NCBI GenBank assembly: GCA_047623945.1
Contig: JBLHOT010000010.1
Location: forward strand, 1-64,000
Source: Arcticibacterium sp047623945
Lineage (GTDB): Bacteria > Bacteroidota > Bacteroidia > Cytophagales > Spirosomataceae
Length of the DNA stretch: 64,000 nt
Reading direction: 5' to 3'
The position numbers were made by a program, and so were the translations under genes. Of this stretch, positions 53,822 to 63,122 are shown in pieces. The notes beneath the pieces were generated by a model, which did no database searches, had not been told where the DNA came from, and was given only the letters and a program-made list of their open reading frames with translations. Positions within the stretch are counted from its first letter, which is position 1, and each line of letters opens with the position of its first letter.

Positions 53822-54874
53822 TTACTCATTCATGGCGTGCTCTCGGTAATTCGAAGGGGTTTTACCCGTTGCTTTCTTAAATGCTACATTAAAAGATGAA
53901 AGAGTATTAAAACCTGAGTCCATCGCCACGCTTGATATTTTCAAACTGTTGTCGGTTAAGAGCGATTTAGCTTCCTTGATCCTGTAAGTATTCACATAGT
54001 CTGGGTAAGATTGGCCGAAGTGTGTATTAATTATTTGACTTAATAAATAAGGTTGAATTTGGACCTTATCGGCCATTTTAGGAATCGTAAGATTTGGATC
54101 AAAGTAGACTTTATCAACGTTCATTAGTTTGGTAAGTTTAATGATTTTATTGACAATAAACTGGCTATTCTCAAAGGGGGGGGGCTTAGATAGACTGGAT
54201 TTAGCCTTATTCTTTTTTGAGGTTGAAGCGGACTCATAGGCTCTGAACTTAAAATAGTAAAGGACTAAGCTCACCGTAATTACGAAGACAGTTGCGATAT
54301 AAAATAGTTGGAGCGGCTCACCTATATAATATAGAAGCGTGTGCCCTACCCACATTACTACGTTTAAAGCGAAAAAAGTCAAAACCCAATTTGTTTCATA
54401 TATTTTCATCTTGTTCAGCTTATCCAGATTACTAGACATCCAAACTCCACAGAAGAGTAGGAACGAACCCCAGTGGAAAATTACAATTATGATGGCCAAG
54501 AATTTAAAATCTCGATAATAGAAATCTGGGACGAATGGCAGAGCAAGTATGGTAAAGAATGGAACGAAACTCAAAAAGTCTGAAACCTGAGCTTTCTTGT
54601 TTCTGGTTACTTTACTTTGGATATAGAAAAATACCAATGGGCCCAAAAGAGTAGGTATACCTATCAGCATGTCCTCCACAATACTTGGTAAATAGCTATG
54701 AAAAACGAGGTAAAACGTTTCTGCCCCCGTAGCTAGAGTAAGGGCGAATAAATATTTTTTTATCACTCCACCCTTATTGCTGTGAGAGAGAATAAACAAA
54801 GAAAGGAACATGAAAAGGGTTGCTACAATTACACCCCCCCATTTAAACAATGGTTCGGAGAAAACTGGATACAT
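53822..54874 (-). CDS. Membrane-anchored AraC-type regulator (350 aa)
   Basis: The N-terminal 220 residues contain about six to seven membrane helices (from VIVATLFMFLSLFILSHS onward), then a linker (SSLSKPPPFENSQF, about residues 226-238) and a C-terminal AraC/XylS double HTH (about 250-350; LTIPKMADKVQIQPYLLSQIINTHFG and SVAMDSGFNTLSSFNVAFKKATGKTPSNYRE). It probably senses a signal in or near the membrane and controls the adjacent SusCD units. The coding strand has nine consecutive C (plus-strand G-run at 54176-54184) just before the HTH and a run of seven G at 54834-54840 near the start; either could slip. Confidence 0.87.
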   Translation of the reverse strand: MYPVFSEPLFKWGGVIVATLFMFLSLFILSHSNKGGVIKKYLFALTLATGAETFYLVFHSYLPSIVEDMLIGIPTLLGPLVFFYIQSKVTRNKKAQVSDFLSFVPFFTILALPFVPDFYYRDFKFLAIIIVIFHWGSFLLFCGVWMSSNLDKLNKMKIYETNWVLTFFALNVVMWVGHTLLYYIGEPLQLFYIATVFVITVSLVLYYFKFRAYESASTSKKNKAKSSLSKPPPFENSQFIVNKIIKLTKLMNVDKVYFDPNLTIPKMADKVQIQPYLLSQIINTHFGQSYPDYVNTYRIKEAKSLLTDNSLKISSVAMDSGFNTLSSFNVAFKKATGKTPSNYREHAMNE

Positions 54875-55408
54875 AGGCTTAAGTTAAATTTCTTGGGCGT
54901 ACTATAAAGTTCAAATCAGATTTCTTTATTCGACTTAGTGTATCACTGTACGTGTAGATTTTCTACCTCGTATCTCTAATGATAACGTTAAACGGTCTAT
55001 TCGGACTGAATTCACTTTTCTAGTTTTCCATGCATACTAAAAAGTGAATACTGTTATTTCAAGTTGATTTATAGGTTTTTTTTATTTATTCGTTTTTGAC
55101 TTCTTCTTCTCCTATTAGTCGAAGAATAATTGTTTTCGACTCACTAGTAGAATTCCTTTTTAAAACTAAAACCTTCAATAGAGAGAAGGCTAAGAATAAA
55201 ATAAAGCGATTTTTAATCCGTCCTATTTGTTTTACTAGCTTTTCAAAAGCTAATTGACTCCTTTTGTCCTAAAAATAAAGCGGAGACCACTCATTTCAAT
55301 CGTATATATCCCAAAAGTTTCTTAAAAAACATTTTGCCAATCATTACATTCAAGTAGCTGTTATCAAAACTTATATTAATGATTTGGCACGAGGACCATG
55401 CTCCTCAG

Positions 55409-55507
55409 GATAACACATTTGCAAATACGCAAGTCTAGTTCTTTTATTTGAATCGACATTTCACTTACTTCAAAAGCTAACGCACTTCTCTATACCTTGC
55501 AAATATC
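55409..55507 (+). repeat. Imperfect direct repeat, unit A
   Basis: Starts GATAACACATTTGCAAATAC and ends with AAAAGCTAACGCACTTCTC and CAAATAT. Unit B has the same 20-base head with two changes and the same tail with small indels. Confidence 0.45.
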
Positions 55508-55581
55508 ACCATTAACTAAGACTTTAAACACCTTTTAAGGGAAATCAATCAATTGATTCGCTAAAATCCTCTATCGACCAA

Positions 55582-55682
55582 GATGACACATTTGTAAATA
55601 CATCATCTCATTTACCCCTAGAGAGCCTATAAGAGCCTTTTCCTATACTTAAAAGCTTAACGACTTCGTATATACAAATATG
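55582..55682 (+). repeat. Imperfect direct repeat, unit B
   Basis: Starts GATGACACATTTGTAAATAC and continues to AAAAGCTTAACGACTTCG and CAAATAT, 173 bases downstream of unit A. The middle parts of the two units do not match. Confidence 0.45.
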
Positions 55683-55928
55683 GCAAATAACGGAGAACCT
55701 AGGCACTTGTATTACGAATAACTCATATCTATATTGTAAATCACACAGTAAACTGCCCCCAACTTAGATTGATTTGCCTTTTGACTCGTACTGTAATTGT
55801 AAGGCCGTATCTATTTTGCTGTAGAGCCTGCATAAACCCAAAAGGTTTAATTGTAAAATAGATTACGGTTTTGTTTTGAAGGCCGAGTTGAGCATTAACA
55901 AATTTTTAATCCTTAAAAATTAAACTGT

Positions 55929-58900
55929 ATGAAGAAATTTTTATTAACCATGTGCTTGGTTAGCTTAAGTGTGTTCACTTATGCCCAATCCATGGAAGTC
56001 TCCGGTAAGGTAACCTCGGCTGATGATGGCATCGGCCTTCCAGGTGTGTCCGTTACCATTCAAGGTACTACGCGTGGTACAACATCTGATATAGATGGAA
56101 TGTACAAAATTGATGCTGAGAAAGGATCTTCTCTAGTGTACTCTTTTGTTGGTATGAATAGCCAATCCATCGTGATTGGAAATCAAAGTGTCATTAATCT
56201 TGCTCTTACTTCTGATGCTAACCAACTTTCTGAAGTTGTAGTTACTGCATTAGGTGTATCTCGTGAGAAAAAATCTCTTGGTTATGCTGTTCAAACAGTA
56301 GGTGGTGACGAAGTTTCTGCTAACAAGCAGCAAAACTTTGTTAATTCACTTAACGGAAAGGTAGCTGGTCTTCAGATCACTCCTAACACAAGCATGGGTG
56401 GTTCTACGAACATTTTGATTCGTGGTAATAACTCTTTGGCTTCTAACAACCAACCTCTATTTGTAGTAGATGGTGTTCCTGTTTCTAACTATCAGGGAAA
56501 TACGGGTGGCCAGAGAACTGGTCGTCGTGGTTTTGACTATGGTAACGCTGCTTCTGATATTAACCCTGAAGATGTAGCCTCTATCTCTGTATTGAAAGGT
56601 GCTGCCGCAACTGCACTTTATGGTTCTCGTGGAGCCAATGGCGTAATCATGGTTACTATGAAGAAAGGAAAGGTGCAAAAAGGAATCGGTGTCAGTATCT
56701 CTAGTACCGTAACTACCGGTGCCATTGATAAGACTACTTTTGTAGACTATCAAGACAAATATGGTATTGGTTATTCAAACTACTATTATAGTAATGAGGA
56801 TGGTAGCTTTGATGCTGCTGACATTAATGGTGACGGAATCATTGATGATGTAGCTCCTACAGCTGAAGATGGTTCTTATGGTCAAGCTTTTGACCCTAAC
56901 AGAATGGTATATCAGTGGGAAGCGTTTGTTCCTGAGTCTGAGTTTTATGGTAAGCCACAGCCGTGGGTTGCTGCTGAGAACACTCCAGCCAATACTTTCT
57001 TTGAGCAACAAACTACTTGGAATAACACTATTGCATTAGATGGTGGAAATGAGAACGGAACTTTCCGTTTAGGTTACACTAACTTTGATGACAAAGGTAT
57101 TCTTCCAAATTCTACTCAAAAGAGACATAATGTTACTTTGAATACTTCGTACAAATTTGGTGAGCGTTTAACGGCAACTACTGCTGTAAACTATTCTAAG
57201 CAAGCTACAATTGGTAGATTTGGAACGGGATATTCTGGAATCAACCCAATGCAATCTATGCGTCAGTGGTGGCAAACAAGTGTTGATGTAGAAAGACAAG
57301 AGTATTTCTACAAGCTTACAGGTAGAAATGTTACTTACAACATGAAGAACCCGATTGGTGGAGATTATACTCCAATATATGCCGATAATCCTTATTGGAA
57401 TCGTTACGAGAACTATAACTCAGATAATAGAAATAGAATCTTCGGAAATGTAAACCTTAATTATAAAGTAACGGATTGGTTTAATATAACTGGTCGTGTT
57501 TCAACAGATACATATACAGAACTTCGTGAAGAACGTCTGAAAGAAGGTTCTGGTGCAGCTGGTTTCGGTATCACTGGTGCTAATGAATTATCTGGTTACC
57601 AAAGAACGGACATCAATTTCACTGAAATGAACTATGATGTTATGGGTAACTTTAACCATAGATTCAATGATGACTTTAGCTTTTCTGGTATTGTAGGTAC
57701 AAACATCCGGACTGAATTCAGAGAAAGAAATACTCAGTCTTCTGCTGGTGGATTAGCGGTTCCTGGAATATGGTCTATTGGTAACTCTATCAATACGCCT
57801 CCTATCCCAGTTGAATCTCTTGTTGAGAAGCAAGTCAATGGATACTATGCAAGTGCTTCTTTTGGATTTAAGGACACATATTTCTTAGATATCTCCGACC
57901 GTTATGATGTGTCTTCGGCACTCCCTAGCGATAACAACTCTTACAACTATTACGCTGCTTCTGGTAGCTTTGTATTCTCTAATTTAGTAGATGCAAACTG
58001 GTTGAGATTTGGTAAGTTAAGACTTGGATATGCCGAGGTTGGTAACGACACTGGTGCATTAAACGTGAATGATGTTTATTCTAGATTTGATAACCTTGGA
58101 GGGTCTGTATTAACTTCTCTTCCTGGAACTAAAAACAATGCTTTCCTTAAACCCGAAAGAACTAAGTCTTGGGAAGCTGGTTTAGAGTTAAATACGTTAG
58201 GTGGCCGTTTAGGATTAGACATGAGTGTTTACAAAGTAAATACTATCGACCAAATCTTAAGAGTGTCTCAAACGACTGCTACTGGATATAGTTCTAGGTA
58301 TGTAAATGCTGGTGACTTGTCTAATAGAGGTATAGAGATTGCATTATCTGGTACTCCTATTAAAGTAGGTGGTTTCACTTGGGATATGAATCTTAACTGG
58401 GCTAAAAACGTAAACAAAGTAGAAAAGCTATTTGGTGACGTTGAGAACATCCAGTTGGCCTCTTATCAGGGTGGAATTTCTCTTAATGCTTCACTTGGTG
58501 AGCGTTATGGAACTATTCGAGGAACTGGTTTCCAGTTTGACGATAATGGAAACAAAGTTATCAACGGAAGTGGTTACTATGTATCTGTAGCGGACCAAGT
58601 ACTTGGTGTTGCTGCTGCTGATTGGACAGCTGGTTTAAATAACAGCTTGAATTATAAAGGCTTCAACTTAGGATTCCTACTTTCTGTATCTCAAGGTGGT
58701 GAGGTTTATTCTCTTGACACTCACTATGGTCAAGGAACAGGTCAGCCAGACTATACCGCGGTACTCAATGAATTAGGAAACGAGCTTCGTTTACCTAAAG
58801 CAGATGGTGGTGGTGTATTACAAGAAGGTGTACTTGAGGACGGTTCTCAAAATGCCGAATTTGCTCGTGGAAACTACTATGGTGGTGTTTTCTACTGGGG

Positions 58901-59180
58901 GAATGCCGGAAGGAATCCTGGTGCTCTAACTACGTATGATGCCTCATTTGTTAAGTTAAGAGAGGCCTCTCTTTCTTATAGTCTTCCTTCTTCTTTATAT
59001 AGTAGCTTCGCAAATAACATTTCTATAGGTATTGTAGGAAGAAACTTATGGATTATTAAGAAGCATGTTCCTACTGCTGACCCCGAATCTGGTTTAGGAG
59101 CTGGTAACGCACAGGGGTACTTAACTGGAGCTTACCCAACGGTAAGAAATATCGGTATCAATGTAAAACTTGACTTTTAA
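55929..59180 (+). CDS. SusC/RagA-type TonB-dependent receptor, copy 2 (1083 aa)
   Basis: Paralogue of the gene at 48058, gapless over its whole length. Domains are the same: signal peptide, carboxypeptidase-like regulatory domain, SusC plug and barrel. Early codons differ (for example GMYKIDAEKGSS), then the block 56142-57562 looks identical to copy 1, then the two diverge again to the C-terminus. It is 80 bases upstream of SusD copy 2. The upstream region is unrelated to that of copy 1 except for the last 18 bases, so the two are probably regulated differently. Confidence 0.93.
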   Translation: MKKFLLTMCLVSLSVFTYAQSMEVSGKVTSADDGIGLPGVSVTIQGTTRGTTSDIDGMYKIDAEKGSSLVYSFVGMNSQSIVIGNQSVINLALTSDANQLSEVVVTALGVSREKKSLGYAVQTVGGDEVSANKQQNFVNSLNGKVAGLQITPNTSMGGSTNILIRGNNSLASNNQPLFVVDGVPVSNYQGNTGGQRTGRRGFDYGNAASDINPEDVASISVLKGAAATALYGSRGANGVIMVTMKKGKVQKGIGVSISSTVTTGAIDKTTFVDYQDKYGIGYSNYYYSNEDGSFDAADINGDGIIDDVAPTAEDGSYGQAFDPNRMVYQWEAFVPESEFYGKPQPWVAAENTPANTFFEQQTTWNNTIALDGGNENGTFRLGYTNFDDKGILPNSTQKRHNVTLNTSYKFGERLTATTAVNYSKQATIGRFGTGYSGINPMQSMRQWWQTSVDVERQEYFYKLTGRNVTYNMKNPIGGDYTPIYADNPYWNRYENYNSDNRNRIFGNVNLNYKVTDWFNITGRVSTDTYTELREERLKEGSGAAGFGITGANELSGYQRTDINFTEMNYDVMGNFNHRFNDDFSFSGIVGTNIRTEFRERNTQSSAGGLAVPGIWSIGNSINTPPIPVESLVEKQVNGYYASASFGFKDTYFLDISDRYDVSSALPSDNNSYNYYAASGSFVFSNLVDANWLRFGKLRLGYAEVGNDTGALNVNDVYSRFDNLGGSVLTSLPGTKNNAFLKPERTKSWEAGLELNTLGGRLGLDMSVYKVNTIDQILRVSQTTATGYSSRYVNAGDLSNRGIEIALSGTPIKVGGFTWDMNLNWAKNVNKVEKLFGDVENIQLASYQGGISLNASLGERYGTIRGTGFQFDDNGNKVINGSGYYVSVADQVLGVAAADWTAGLNNSLNYKGFNLGFLLSVSQGGEVYSLDTHYGQGTGQPDYTAVLNELGNELRLPKADGGGVLQEGVLEDGSQNAEFARGNYYGGVFYWGNAGRNPGALTTYDASFVKLREASLSYSLPSSLYSSFANNISIGIVGRNLWIIKKHVPTADPESGLGAGNAQGYLTGAYPTVRNIGINVKLDF

Positions 59181-59199
59181 GAACTATTAATAAAATTAA

Positions 59200-59243
59200 G
59201 AAGCTATTAGCCATGGGTTCGTGTCCTTAAGGCTGATAGTTTC
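59200..59243 (+). promoter_or_regulatory. Intercistronic hairpin between SusC and SusD, copy 2
   Basis: GAAGCTATTAGCC (59200-59212) pairs with GGCTGATAGTTTC (59231-59243) over 13 positions with two G-U pairs. It occupies the same place as the copy 1 hairpin, although the loop sequences differ. Confidence 0.5.
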
Positions 59244-59259
59244 AAAAAGATATATAAAT

Positions 59260-60699
59260 ATGAAAAAAATAATAGCAATATTAATTTTAGGTTCATTCTT
59301 GTCTTGCACAGATCACTTTGCTGAACTGAACACCGATAAGAAAAGCCTAGCCACTGTTCCTGCTGAATCTCTATTCAACAAGGCAACAGAGCGATTCTAT
59401 CACATAATGAATAATCAGAATGTGAATACCAACGTATTTAGACTTTATGCTCAGTACCTAGCTCAAACTTCGTATCCTGAGGAGTCACAATACAATATGG
59501 TAACTCGTAGTATTCCAGCAGGTTGGTTTGCTCGTCTTTATAGAGATGGCTTGTCTGACATTAAAGAGGCTAAAAGACTTCTTTCTGCTAAAGAGACAAA
59601 CGCTAACACGGCTCCTATTCAGAAGAACAAGCTGGCGATTATGAGTATTACTGAAGTACAGATGTACTCTACTTTAGTTGACTTATTTGGTAATATTCCT
59701 TATTCTCAAGCTTTGGATTTCGAAAACCCAAGTCCAGTTTATGATGACGCCGCCACTATCTATGCTGACCTTGCTTCTAAGCTTGACCAAGCGATTAGCG
59801 ACTTAGACGTTAATGCCGCCAGCTTTGCATCACAAAATGACCTTATAAATCAAGGAAACACTATGATGTGGAAAAAGTCTGCAAACTCTTTGAAACTACG
59901 TATGGCTATGAGGCTCGCTGATGTAGATGCTGCAAAATCTAAGTCGATGGCAGAATCTGCTGTTGCTGGTGGTGTTTTCTCTGAAATGTCTGAGCAATTG
60001 TCAATGGAGTATACTACTTCCTCTCCATACACACATCCTGCGTATGAAGATTTCGTATTGAGTGGTCGTGCTGACTTTGTGGGGGCAAACACACTAATAG
60101 ATGTGATGAATACTTTGAATGACCCTCGTAGAGCTATGTACTTTGATTCTAACATAGAAGATGGATACGTAGGAGGTACTTATGGTACTGCTAATTCTTA
60201 TCCTTCTGCTTCTCATGTTGGTGCCTTCTTCAATACTGCGGATTCTCCAGGCATAATTATGTCTTGTTCAGAAGTTGAGTTTTTAAAAGCTGAAGCTGCT
60301 GCTCGTGGTTATAATGTAGGTGGTAGTGCTGAAGAGCTTTACAATAAGGCGATATCTACTTCAATTATGGAGTTGGGTGGTTCACAAGCTGATGCTGATA
60401 CGTATTTAGTTCAGGAGTCTGTAGCTTATACAACAGCAGCAGGTGGATGGAACCAAAAGATTGGTACTCAGAAATGGATTTCTCTGTTTCAGAACGGTGG
60501 TATTGAAGGATGGACTGCTTGGAGATTAATGGACTTTACTGGTTTTAACGCACCAGAAGGACTTACTTTATCTGACATTCCTACTAGATTACTTTACCCT
60601 GTAAGTGAGGCTACATTAAATGGTCAATCACTTAGTGCAGCTATATCTGCAATTGGTGGAAACACTAAGACTGGTAAGATATTCTGGGATGTGAAGTAA
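59260..60699 (+). CDS. SusD/RagB-family substrate-binding lipoprotein, copy 2 (479 aa)
   Basis: Lipobox LGSFLSC; same domain layout and same length as copy 1 (51393). ATG 59260 is chosen because it aligns with the copy 1 start; a 13-residue upstream extension from 59221 would enter the hairpin region. Differences from copy 1 are scattered, for example NKATERF for NNATERF and SAKETNANT for ALVETNVNT. It is followed by the same terminator and then the metallophosphoesterase gene. Confidence 0.92.
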   Translation: MKKIIAILILGSFLSCTDHFAELNTDKKSLATVPAESLFNKATERFYHIMNNQNVNTNVFRLYAQYLAQTSYPEESQYNMVTRSIPAGWFARLYRDGLSDIKEAKRLLSAKETNANTAPIQKNKLAIMSITEVQMYSTLVDLFGNIPYSQALDFENPSPVYDDAATIYADLASKLDQAISDLDVNAASFASQNDLINQGNTMMWKKSANSLKLRMAMRLADVDAAKSKSMAESAVAGGVFSEMSEQLSMEYTTSSPYTHPAYEDFVLSGRADFVGANTLIDVMNTLNDPRRAMYFDSNIEDGYVGGTYGTANSYPSASHVGAFFNTADSPGIIMSCSEVEFLKAEAAARGYNVGGSAEELYNKAISTSIMELGGSQADADTYLVQESVAYTTAAGGWNQKIGTQKWISLFQNGGIEGWTAWRLMDFTGFNAPEGLTLSDIPTRLLYPVSEATLNGQSLSAAISAIGGNTKTGKIFWDVK

Positions 60700-60723
60700 T
60701 TCACCTTTTAGATTTATATTTTG

Positions 60724-60751
60724 AAAAGGGAAGGCATCTGCCTTCCCTTTT
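60724..60751 (+). terminator. Terminator after SusD copy 2
   Basis: Same perfect stem AAAAGGGAAGGCA / TGCCTTCCCTTTT as after copy 1. It separates SusD from the metallophosphoesterase at 60789. Confidence 0.85.
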
Positions 60752-60788
60752 CTTATTTTACAGCTTACGAAGACTACACCTTTGAACG

Positions 60789-62054
60789 ATGAATAGAACT
60801 ATTGCATTTCTTTTACTTATAACTATACTCCTACTTTTAGATTGGTACATATTCTCCGGTCTTAAATTTGTTACACGTTCTTGGTCGGATACTTCTCAAA
60901 AACTGCTAAGTTTCATATACTGGTTTATTCCCATAGCAAGTATTCTGTCTGTTGTAAGTGTCATATACGTCTTCAATGACCGACTTTCTTACCAAGTCCG
61001 CACCTTCATTATTTCTATTATTTTTATTATTTATATATCTAAGTTTATATCGGGAATACTCTTATTGGTTACGGACATTATTGGTCTACTCCAAGGACTT
61101 TATGCCAGTATCGCCAAACGTTTTGGCACGAACTCCGAAGTTATTAAGGACGCAGGCACTATTAGTCGATCTGAATTCCTAACTACTTCAGCCCTCGCCG
61201 TAGGAGCTGCACACGTAGGAGCCTTAACTTGGGGTATTATCAGTGGTGCTCACGATTATAGAATAAGAAGAACACCCTTAATCCTAAAAAACTTACCTGC
61301 ACAATTTCACGGTCTTAAATTAATTCAAATCTCTGATATTCATTCTGGAAGTTTTTTTAATAAAACAGCCGTGGAGGGAGGGGTAGATATGCTCCTCAAA
61401 GAAAAACCAGATATGGTTTTCTTTACTGGTGACCTCGTTAACAATAAAGCCGAAGAATTAACAGCGTACTTTGATATCTTCAAACGCATTAAAGCACCAC
61501 TAGGTGTGTATTCTACCTTAGGCAACCACGACTATGGCGATTACACTTCGTGGCCTTCAGAAGCGGCCAAAATGGCCAACATTAAAGACCTCATGAAAGC
61601 TCATGAACTCATGAATTGGAATTTGCTTATGGATGAGAACAAAACTGTTACTATTGAGAATGAATCCATCGGTATACTCGGTATTCAAAATTGGGGAGCA
61701 GGTTTTTCACAGTATGGAAATTTGGACAAAGCCCTCAAAAACACAGATGACCTAAATACAAAACTCTTACTATCCCATGACCCATCTCACTGGCGTCACC
61801 AGGTACTTAAACATACCAACATAGATGCTTCCTTCGCAGGCCATACCCACGGAATGCAATATGGTGTAGAAGTAGGTGATTTTAAATGGAGTCCCGTAAG
61901 CCTCAGATACAAAGAATGGGCTGGGCTCTATACCGAGGAAGATCAGCATTTATATGTCAATAGAGGGTACGGCTATCTTGGTTATCCCGGACGACTCGGC
62001 ATTCTTCCCGAGATCACGGTCTTTGAACTAAAAAAGCTTAGGCTAAAAACCTGA
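60789..62054 (+). CDS. Membrane metallophosphoesterase (421 aa)
   Basis: Three to four N-terminal membrane helices (residues 1-20, about 40-60, 70-105 and about 133-155) precede a calcineurin-like phosphoesterase domain (about 175-421) with all ligand motifs: QISDIHSGS, FFTGDLVNNK, STLGNHDYG, LLLSHDPSHWRH and FAGHTHGMQYG. It resembles YkuE/YaeI-type phosphodiesterases acting on membrane-associated substrates. The gene is part of the duplicated SusC-SusD unit; a dead copy lies at 52922. Its 3' end overlaps the M48 gene on the other strand by 12 bases. Confidence 0.9.
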   Translation: MNRTIAFLLLITILLLLDWYIFSGLKFVTRSWSDTSQKLLSFIYWFIPIASILSVVSVIYVFNDRLSYQVRTFIISIIFIIYISKFISGILLLVTDIIGLLQGLYASIAKRFGTNSEVIKDAGTISRSEFLTTSALAVGAAHVGALTWGIISGAHDYRIRRTPLILKNLPAQFHGLKLIQISDIHSGSFFNKTAVEGGVDMLLKEKPDMVFFTGDLVNNKAEELTAYFDIFKRIKAPLGVYSTLGNHDYGDYTSWPSEAAKMANIKDLMKAHELMNWNLLMDENKTVTIENESIGILGIQNWGAGFSQYGNLDKALKNTDDLNTKLLLSHDPSHWRHQVLKHTNIDASFAGHTHGMQYGVEVGDFKWSPVSLRYKEWAGLYTEEDQHLYVNRGYGYLGYPGRLGILPEITVFELKKLRLKT

Positions 62055-62861
62055 CTTAGCGGAATTCCCTCCGTAGGTATTAATATGCTCTTTAATTTTA
62101 GCTACCCTATTAGCAGGGCTTGGATGAGAACTCATAAATTCATCACGATTCATATCACCGCCACCAGCCTCTGCGAGTATTTCCATAACCTCTATCATTG
62201 AACTTGCGTTATAACCCGCATTTATCATATAATTGACTCCAAACTCGTCAGATTCTAACTCATCGTCCCTACCAAACTTCATCATCTTCACCTGTGCCAC
62301 ATAATTAGCAATCTGTGAACCACCATAACTTCCTGTGGCAGCCGTGGCCGCACCTGCTAAGCCCTGAAAGAAGGAACTAGATGCCATCTGCTGAGCTGAA
62401 TGTCGATGAATAACATGGCCAATCTCATGACCCAACACCCCTGCTAATTGATCCTCAGACTTTAACCTACTTAATAGACCTGCAGTTATAAATATTTGTC
62501 CGCCTGGGAGGGCAAAGGCATTTACCGTCTGATCATCTCTTAACACATGAAAGTCAAACTGATAAGGATTTCGAATACCCCTACCTTGTAATTCTGCATT
62601 AAAACTATGCACTAGCCTATTGCCTACTCCCTTAATTTGTTGTTGCACCTTATTATCCGGATAGAAGCCTCCGTATTCCTCAGCCATTTGAGGGGCGGAT
62701 TGTAATCCCATAGCCACTTCCTGTTCTGGACTCATTCCTACCTGTTGGCTTTCTCCTGTCAGTGGATTCTTTTGCGTCTTGCCAAAATAACCTATTACGG
62801 CTATAACCGCCATGACAACTCCCAAAATCAAACGCATCTTAAGCCCTGAAGACCCTCTCAT
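62043..62861 (-). CDS. M48-family zinc metalloprotease (272 aa)
   Basis: An N-terminal signal or anchor (LILGVVMAVIAVIGYFG), then a BepA/Oma1-type peptidase domain with zinc motif HEIGHVIHRHSAQQM (about residues 145-159) and the third ligand in DDELESDEFGVNYM (about 201-214). Such periplasmic proteases process or quality-control outer membrane proteins. MRLILGVV at residue 8 is an alternative start. It converges with the metallophosphoesterase gene. Confidence 0.9.
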   Translation of the reverse strand: MRGSSGLKMRLILGVVMAVIAVIGYFGKTQKNPLTGESQQVGMSPEQEVAMGLQSAPQMAEEYGGFYPDNKVQQQIKGVGNRLVHSFNAELQGRGIRNPYQFDFHVLRDDQTVNAFALPGGQIFITAGLLSRLKSEDQLAGVLGHEIGHVIHRHSAQQMASSSFFQGLAGAATAATGSYGGSQIANYVAQVKMMKFGRDDELESDEFGVNYMINAGYNASSMIEVMEILAEAGGGDMNRDEFMSSHPSPANRVAKIKEHINTYGGNSAKSGF

Positions 62862-63058
62862 AGTTCCAATAGTTTATTTATTAGCTTTTTTTACGCCCAA
62901 TAACCTTAACAAATTTAACAAAAGAATTCAATTCTCCTTCTTTGTCAGATGAAGCTAAAAACTAAGAATATCCCAACTTCAAAACGTTTAAATACATGTA
63001 ATTGAAAGTCTTATTTTACTTAAGATCCTATTAACTATGAGTAAGTAACTTAATTCCA

Positions 63059-63066
63059 TACCTTTG
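63059..63066 (+). promoter_or_regulatory. Bacteroidota-type promoter of the nrdB-like gene
   Basis: TACCTTTG matches TAnnTTTG exactly, with TATG (consensus TTTG) 19 bases upstream. It lies 57 bases before the start codon. Confidence 0.5.
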
Positions 63067-63122
63067 ACTACGGAAACTAGTCCGCCAGTAAATATTCTAT
63101 ACTCTATTTCCATTAGACTTAA

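Larger units (their letters stand above)
54875..55928. other. Long AT-rich intergenic region upstream of SusC copy 2
   Basis: 1054 bases without a plausible gene, between the divergent AraC-type and SusC copy 2 genes. It holds an AGTCGAA / TTCGACT inverted repeat near 55119-55142, a palindrome AATCAATTGATT at 55547-55558, and two imperfect direct repeats (55409 and 55582). It probably contains the regulatory region of SusC copy 2. It shares only the last 18 bases before the ATG with the upstream of copy 1. Confidence 0.5.

Noticed and set aside
59221..59259. 13-codon N-terminal extension of SusD copy 2
   Set aside because: It passes through the intercistronic hairpin and is not present in copy 1.
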